Shown piece by piece: positions 7,650 to 10,664 of a stretch of 10,664 nucleotides of DNA (within the stretch, counting starts at the first letter, position 1; each line of letters begins with the position of its first letter). Both the position numbers and the translations under genes were made by a program. A model generated the notes under the pieces. That model was not told the DNA's origin. It did not search any database and saw only the letters and a list, made by a program, of their open reading frames with translations. This DNA comes from Methanomicrobiales archaeon (GTDB lineage Archaea > Halobacteriota > Methanomicrobia > Methanomicrobiales > Methanoculleaceae), in contig JAAYND010000022.1 in NCBI GenBank assembly GCA_012521035.1, positions 1-10,664 on the forward strand, given 5' to 3'.

Positions 7650-8589
7650 AGAGACCCGCCGCCTCGACGCCCTTGTTCCCCCAGAGAACGGCCCCGAGTG
7701 CTCCTATCCGACCCTTCCGGGCGTTTGTGTCGATGAACGCTACACCCATCCGTGCAGCCTCCGCTTCCGCCTCATCGATCGTCAGAATCTCTGTCTTGAC
7801 CCGTTTTGCGTAAGGGGACTCTTCTGCAAACGCGACCCCGCGATAAACAGCAATACCGGAGTCATTGCTGACAGCGTTAGACTCGACGAAGTCACGGACG
7901 TACTCAAGGAGTTCGTCCACCTTCCCCGGCCGGACCGCGAAGTTCAGGGCGGACCCGACGCAGTTGGTCGTCTTCTTCGGCACGGCCGGATTGAGCTGGA
8001 CAAGACGCATATCCAGGTACTCCACCCCTTCAATGGTGCAGGCCTCGGCGCACTTGAGGGCGAGAACCCATGTGGCGCCTTCTTCGCGGGTATCGGTATC
8101 GTCGATCCCGATCGTCACCTTCTCATAGAGAGGGGAGACGATCCGCACACGGCAGACCCTGGCGCCACCGATCTGGAGGTCTTCTTCAGAGGGGTACTCC
8201 GCCCGGATCACACCCGGTGCCTGGGGCAGGCAGGCGGCGACGCCCACACCCGCCCCGGCGATGCCGGACCAGGTCGTCACCACTTCATCGCCGTTGACCT
8301 CGACGCCCTCAAGGGCCTGCCCGCCGATCTCCTTATCGGCTGCCCCGAACCTCGCCGGGGATGCTCCCAGTCGGGCGAGCATCGTCATCGTTGTGCCCTC
8401 AACATGGCAGGACTGGATTGCACCGCCGGCCCGCACCCGGTTTGCCGCATCCCACTCTATGGTCCCCCGTGCCCGGCAATGCTCCCGGATCTCCGCAAGC
8501 CCGGACTTTTGATCGACCATAACGAGGAATTTCATCGAGAACAGCGACCCGAACCGGGCCCTTACTTCATCAGGCGTAAGCGTAATCAT
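7633..8589 (-). CDS. TiaS-like GIDDTDT protein, paralog of the adjacent Mmp11
   Basis: A 318-residue protein, first gene of the operon. It aligns with the next gene over most of its length: G-x-G-V-G-x3-C then APGV (112-126), GIDDTDTREEGATW (161-174), VQLNPAVPKKTTNC (197-210), SNDSGIAVYRG (241-251) and a glycine-rich end (KGRIGALGAV, 292-301). The N-terminus differs (MKFLVMVDQKSGLAEIREHC, 19-38). The GIDDTDT motif is the ATP-binding signature of the TiaS kinase domain. I see no RNA-binding OB or zinc-ribbon region as in full TiaS. The ATG at 8589 is preceded by GGTGA with a short spacer, within the palindromic element. The two paralogs probably arose by tandem duplication and may form a heteromer. 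Which of the two a marker-11 model scores higher is uncertain; I favour the downstream one. Function unknown. Confidence 0.8.
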   Translation of the reverse strand: MITLTPDEVRARFGSLFSMKFLVMVDQKSGLAEIREHCRARGTIEWDAANRVRAGGAIQSCHVEGTTMTMLARLGASPARFGAADKEIGGQALEGVEVNGDEVVTTWSGIAGAGVGVAACLPQAPGVIRAEYPSEEDLQIGGARVCRVRIVSPLYEKVTIGIDDTDTREEGATWVLALKCAEACTIEGVEYLDMRLVQLNPAVPKKTTNCVGSALNFAVRPGKVDELLEYVRDFVESNAVSNDSGIAVYRGVAFAEESPYAKRVKTEILTIDEAEAEAARMGVAFIDTNARKGRIGALGAVLWGNKGVEAAGLYGETL

Positions 8590-8593
8590 GATG

Positions 8594-8627
8594 TCACCGA
8601 AAATCTCGTTAACAAGATTATCGGTGA
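8594..8627. promoter_or_regulatory. 34-bp near-perfect palindrome, candidate operator of the aks operon
   Basis: The left arm TCACCGAAAATCTCGTT and the reverse complement of the right arm, TCACCGATAATCTTGTT, agree at 15 of 17 positions with no spacer; the centre is GTTAAC. It lies between the TATA box and the start codon, and the expected transcription start falls near its centre. Its start-proximal arm includes the GGTGA ribosome site. This is the layout of an operator for a dimeric repressor. If transcription starts further upstream, the RNA could fold into a hairpin that hides the ribosome site. Confidence 0.65.
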
Positions 8628-8632
8628 TAACG

Positions 8633-8640
8633 ATATTTAA
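8633..8640 (-). promoter_or_regulatory. TATA box of the nine-gene operon
   Basis: On the minus strand TTAAATAT lies about 45 bp before the start codon at 8589, in otherwise G+C-rich DNA. Archaeal transcription usually starts about 25 bp downstream of the TATA centre, here near 8611, giving a leader of roughly 20 bases. It is the only clear promoter for the nine overlapping genes. No purine-rich BRE is obvious. Confidence 0.6.
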
Positions 8641-8641
8641 G

Positions 8642-8910
8642 AGGATCGATTGGAGCGGCAGAAGGGCGCTGCCGGCCAGCGGGGCAGGTAGAGAGAGGGG
8701 TTGCCGGCCAGCTCATGATTTTTTACCTGCTCGCCAGGACAGGATGGGTATGTTAGTGAGAGCATCTCATGTATTGACCCATCGGCGCCCTTCGAAAAAT
8801 GCGTTCAGAGTTCTTCGTCACAGCTGAGCGACCACGCCTTTGACACCATATTATCCCCATCACCCCCTCGACCGGTACAAATCTGGCCGATAGGCGAAGG
8901 GCGCAGAAGA
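8642..8910. repeat. non-coding spacer with short direct and inverted repeats
   Basis: No credible gene lies between the operon promoter and ftr. GAAGGGCGC occurs three times: direct at 8661-8669 and 8896-8904, and inverted at 8786-8794; the last two belong to an exact 10-bp inverted repeat (8785-8794 with 8895-8904). TGCCGGCCAGC occurs at 8670-8680 and 8702-8712. GCAGGTA (8684-8690) pairs with TACCTGC (8724-8730), next to a T6 run at 8719-8724. It could be a structured RNA or the relic of a small element; no known RNA family is recognised. Confidence 0.4.
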
Positions 8911-8912
8911 CC

Positions 8913-8920
8913 AAAAAAGA
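8913..8920 (-). terminator. oligo-T terminator of ftr
   Basis: Four bases after the ftr stop codon the minus strand reads TCTTTTTT. A T-tract without an obligatory hairpin is the usual archaeal terminator, so ftr is probably transcribed alone rather than into the aks operon. Confidence 0.6.
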
Positions 8921-8923
8921 GAT

Positions 8924-9832
8924 TTAGAGATAGCCAGCCAGGACGTCCTTCAGTTCAAATTTGAACGGTCCGAGGCTGCCTCCAAAGTTCCCGGCGCTGA
9001 TGAACTTCACGCCCGGCACTTTGGTCGCGGCCCTGATACCCTCGGCCATCGCGGTCTTGACGGCATCCTCATCGACACCATCGATGACGATCTCGTAGAT
9101 CGCTTTCACGCCATCGGGCACCTTGCTGTCTTCAACCCTGTCTTTCAGTGTCGGGCAGTAGGCCTCGTTCGTGCTTGCGTCCATAAACTTGTACTTCTTG
9201 CTCCCGACCTTTGAACCGCTCGCGACGATGCCGCCGGGGAAAGGCGTGATGACTCCGGGGACACCGCTTATAGCATCGACCGCCGCCTGCGCGGCGACGA
9301 GAGCGGCCATCTGGTTCTCACCCATGATGAAGAAGTTGCCGCCGGCAACGCCCTTGATGGCGCCGAACTCCTCCTCACCGATATACTCGCCCTCCATGAT
9401 CGGGATGGCCCATACCGTCCTGCCGCCGACCTCGCGCTTCTCCTCATATCCATCACCGAAGAAGTGGAGCTTGACCGGGAGTTTCTCCTGGACCTCAGCG
9501 ACGACATCGGCGAGGCCATCAAAGACAGCCGTCGTCGGCGCGGTGAGGATACACTCGGCGAGACGCTCCACGACCTGCTCTTTAAGCTTCTTCTTGCTCG
9601 CACAGATCAGGATCGCATACCCCGGGCGCCCGTCAGGGGTCTCGTCGGGGGAGACGAAGCAGTCGATTCCAGCCTCTGCCGGACATCCTATAGTAGAAGT
9701 AGCAAATCCAACGGCCTCAACCGCTGCTTTGTATGCCCATTCCTCAGTGACAGCGGTGATGATGGGCCGTGCCACCCAGGTCGGGAACGCTTCTGCATAG
9801 GTATCGTCGATAGTAACGCCATTTAGTTCCAT
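8924..9832 (-). CDS. ftr: formylmethanofuran--tetrahydromethanopterin formyltransferase (Ftr)
   Basis: Transfers the formyl group from formylmethanofuran to tetrahydromethanopterin, the second step of CO2 reduction to methane, in the cytoplasm. The 302 residues match the usual Ftr length and align across the family: MELNGVTIDDTYAEAFP, GFATSTIGCPAEAGID (42-57), GRPGYAIL (68-75), the acidic EGEYIGEEEFGAIKG (147-161), GGNFFIMGENQMAAL (164-178), TPFPGGIVASGSKVGSKKY (196-214) and GNFGGSLGPFKFEL (281-294). The two lobes (about 1-145 and 146-302) each have the alpha/beta pattern of the enzyme. Sequence is rich in acidic residues, as usual for Ftr. The ATG has GAGGTG ten bases upstream. It has its own promoter and terminator. 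Nothing looks broken. Confidence 0.97.
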   Translation of the reverse strand: MELNGVTIDDTYAEAFPTWVARPIITAVTEEWAYKAAVEAVGFATSTIGCPAEAGIDCFVSPDETPDGRPGYAILICASKKKLKEQVVERLAECILTAPTTAVFDGLADVVAEVQEKLPVKLHFFGDGYEEKREVGGRTVWAIPIMEGEYIGEEEFGAIKGVAGGNFFIMGENQMAALVAAQAAVDAISGVPGVITPFPGGIVASGSKVGSKKYKFMDASTNEAYCPTLKDRVEDSKVPDGVKAIYEIVIDGVDEDAVKTAMAEGIRAATKVPGVKFISAGNFGGSLGPFKFELKDVLAGYL

Positions 9833-9880
9833 GGACAGAATACACCTCGTTTGCTACAATGTCACGATGCGGACAGAATA
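9833..9880 (-). repeat. 10-bp direct repeat GGACAGAATA flanking the ftr leader
   Basis: The plus strand reads GGACAGAATA at 9833-9842, touching the ftr start codon, and again at 9871-9880, at the candidate TATA box; the copies start 38 bp apart. Two identical 10-mers at the promoter and the start codon could be binding sites of a regulator of ftr. Chance or a local duplication cannot be excluded. Confidence 0.45.
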
Positions 9881-9884
9881 AAGT
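9876..9884 (-). promoter_or_regulatory. candidate TATA box of ftr
   Basis: The minus strand reads GAAACTTTATTC around here. ACTTTATT could serve as TATA box, with the A-rich GAAA as BRE, about 48 bp before the ftr ATG. A start near 9855 would leave a leader of about 22 bases with a GAGGTG ribosome site. It is not a strong consensus match, but nothing better lies upstream nearby. Confidence 0.45.
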
Positions 9885-10500
9885 TTCTTTTTCTCCCGGC
9901 GCTGCGGCGGGGGGAGGGAGGTCTCAGGAACCCTGCAATATCGCCAGATCCCGGTGATGTAGCCCAGATAGATGGCAGGAGCCGCCACAGGTCTGGTATC
10001 ACCTGACGCTCATCCATTGCCCGGAATACAGGATCTGGCAAACCCGGGCATGGGACCTATCAGAGAATCTCTTGCCACCCCGGGGGATACAGCAGGAGAA
10101 GAGGGGCAGTCGGACCCGGGGAATCTCCCGGAGGAGGATCTGGACCCGCGCCCCTGATCGGGTCGGGTCTCAAGTACACTGGATCACCCCGCATAAGGGG
10201 GCAGTGCGGGCCACTTACGTCGTGGGCAGGTGATCCGGGTTCGCTCTGGTGATCAGGCGCGGACATGCGGCACGGGAAGTGGGGAGACGATGGATGCAGG
10301 AAAGAATACCGCTCATACCGCGCATCAGATTCCACGCCCGACTACAGGACCGAGATGAGAGATCGGCGGCACCAGGAGAGTTTCGACTCGATCTCATCGC
10401 CATCCCACGGGTTTTGCCACCGTTTTTCATCAAACCACTCGTTTTGAGATTTAAGAGTTCCGGTTTGTTTTCATGCGCGAGAATGGATTTAGGGGAGGTA
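9885..10500. other. gene-free, G+C-rich region with inverted repeats
   Basis: I see no convincing gene. The open frames here have proline/arginine/serine-rich products typical of chance reading frames in G+C-rich DNA. Inverted repeats suggest possible RNA structure: GGATCACC (10181-10188) pairs with GGTGATCC (10229-10236), and GACCCG pairs with CGGGTC within about 10143-10170. No tRNA, rRNA, RNase P or SRP RNA signature was recognised. The base composition shifts to A+T-rich from about 10420 onward. Confidence 0.4.
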
Positions 10501-10664
10501 TTTGCGACATCGGATTAACAAGAGAATCTTTTTGATTTATATTAATTATCGAATAATCATAGTTCTGGAATATAAGCCTGCCGAATTTCAGAAAGTTTAT
10601 GTATATTCTTTGACAACTCTGTTTATATCGATTTTTAATCGATCAGATCTGGTGCGTGATAACC
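10501..10664 (+). promoter_or_regulatory. A+T-rich region, likely promoter of a gene beyond the right edge
   Basis: This stretch is strikingly A+T-rich and holds several TATA-like boxes, for example TTTATATTAA near 10536-10545, GAATATAAGC near 10568-10577 and GTTTATATCG at 10620-10629. Short palindromes occur at 10545-10557 (ATTAT-CGA-ATAAT) and 10627-10643 (two ATCGAT units). GGTG near 10652 could be a ribosome site for a plus-strand start just outside the window. The strand is a guess. Confidence 0.35.

Noticed and set aside
8594..8627. Palindrome as an intrinsic terminator
   Set aside because: It lies just before a start codon and next to a TATA box, is not G+C-rich at the centre, and has no following T-tract on either strand.
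10225..10260. tRNA-like GGGTTCG segment
   Set aside because: No acceptor, D-arm or anticodon arm can be placed around it, and the T-stem does not pair.
10060..10335. Minus-strand 91-codon open frame upstream of ftr
   Set aside because: The product is a Pro/Ser/His-rich sequence without any recognisable pattern or good ribosome site, as expected of a chance frame.
10249..10518. Plus-strand 89-codon open frame near the right edge
   Set aside because: Arg-rich at first and crossing the composition change; no supporting start signal or family match.
10502..10664. Plus-strand frame open from a TTG at 10502 to the window end (54 codons) after GGGGAGGT
   Set aside because: The spacing between the purine run and TTG is too short, the product has no recognisable features, and TATA-like boxes fill the region; it remains an outside possibility for a partial gene.

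Overview
This window is G+C-rich archaeal DNA from a methanogen, most likely a Methanomicrobiales member of the Methanoculleus type. The evidence is a clear ftr gene (formyl transfer in CO2-reducing methanogenesis), a methanogenesis-marker-11 type protein, a full set of 2-oxoacid chain-elongation (aks) genes, and archaeal signals such as A/T-rich TATA boxes, GGAGGTG ribosome sites and an oligo-T terminator. The genus is an inference; no 16S or other diagnostic gene is present. All nine genes plus ftr lie on the minus strand.

Layout, read in the direction of transcription (right to left): (a) 9833-10664 holds no convincing gene. It contains the ftr promoter with a 10-bp direct repeat, a structured G+C-rich stretch, and an A+T-rich end that looks like a promoter for a plus-strand gene outside the window. 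(b) 8924-9832 is ftr, followed at once by an oligo-T terminator. (c) 8642-8910 is non-coding with several short repeats. (d) 1-8589 is one tightly packed unit of nine overlapping genes behind one visible promoter (TATA at 8633-8640) with a 34-bp near-perfect palindrome between TATA and start codon. Gene order is: TiaS-like paralog of Mmp11, Mmp11, radical SAM protein, ThDP enzyme resembling the alpha subunit of indolepyruvate oxidoreductase, aksA, aksD, aksE, an unknown His/Cys-rich protein, aksF (cut by the window edge a few residues before its likely end).

How they fit together: AksA (homocitrate synthase), AksDE (homoaconitase, with the YLRT specificity motif in AksE) and AksF (homoisocitrate dehydrogenase) lengthen 2-oxoglutarate to 2-oxosuberate, precursor of the 7-mercaptoheptanoyl chain of coenzyme B. 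The later steps are decarboxylation, thiol introduction, joining to threonine and phosphorylation; to my knowledge they lack well-established genes. Five further proteins are translationally coupled to the Aks set. My main hypothesis is that this is a near-complete coenzyme B operon: the ThDP protein is a candidate 2-oxosuberate decarboxylase, the radical SAM protein a candidate for a sulfur or redox step, and the two GIDDTDT proteins, which share the ATP-using motif of TiaS, are candidates for the phosphorylation or ATP-dependent joining step. The family assignments rest on visible motifs; the coenzyme B roles of the five extra genes are inference from context.
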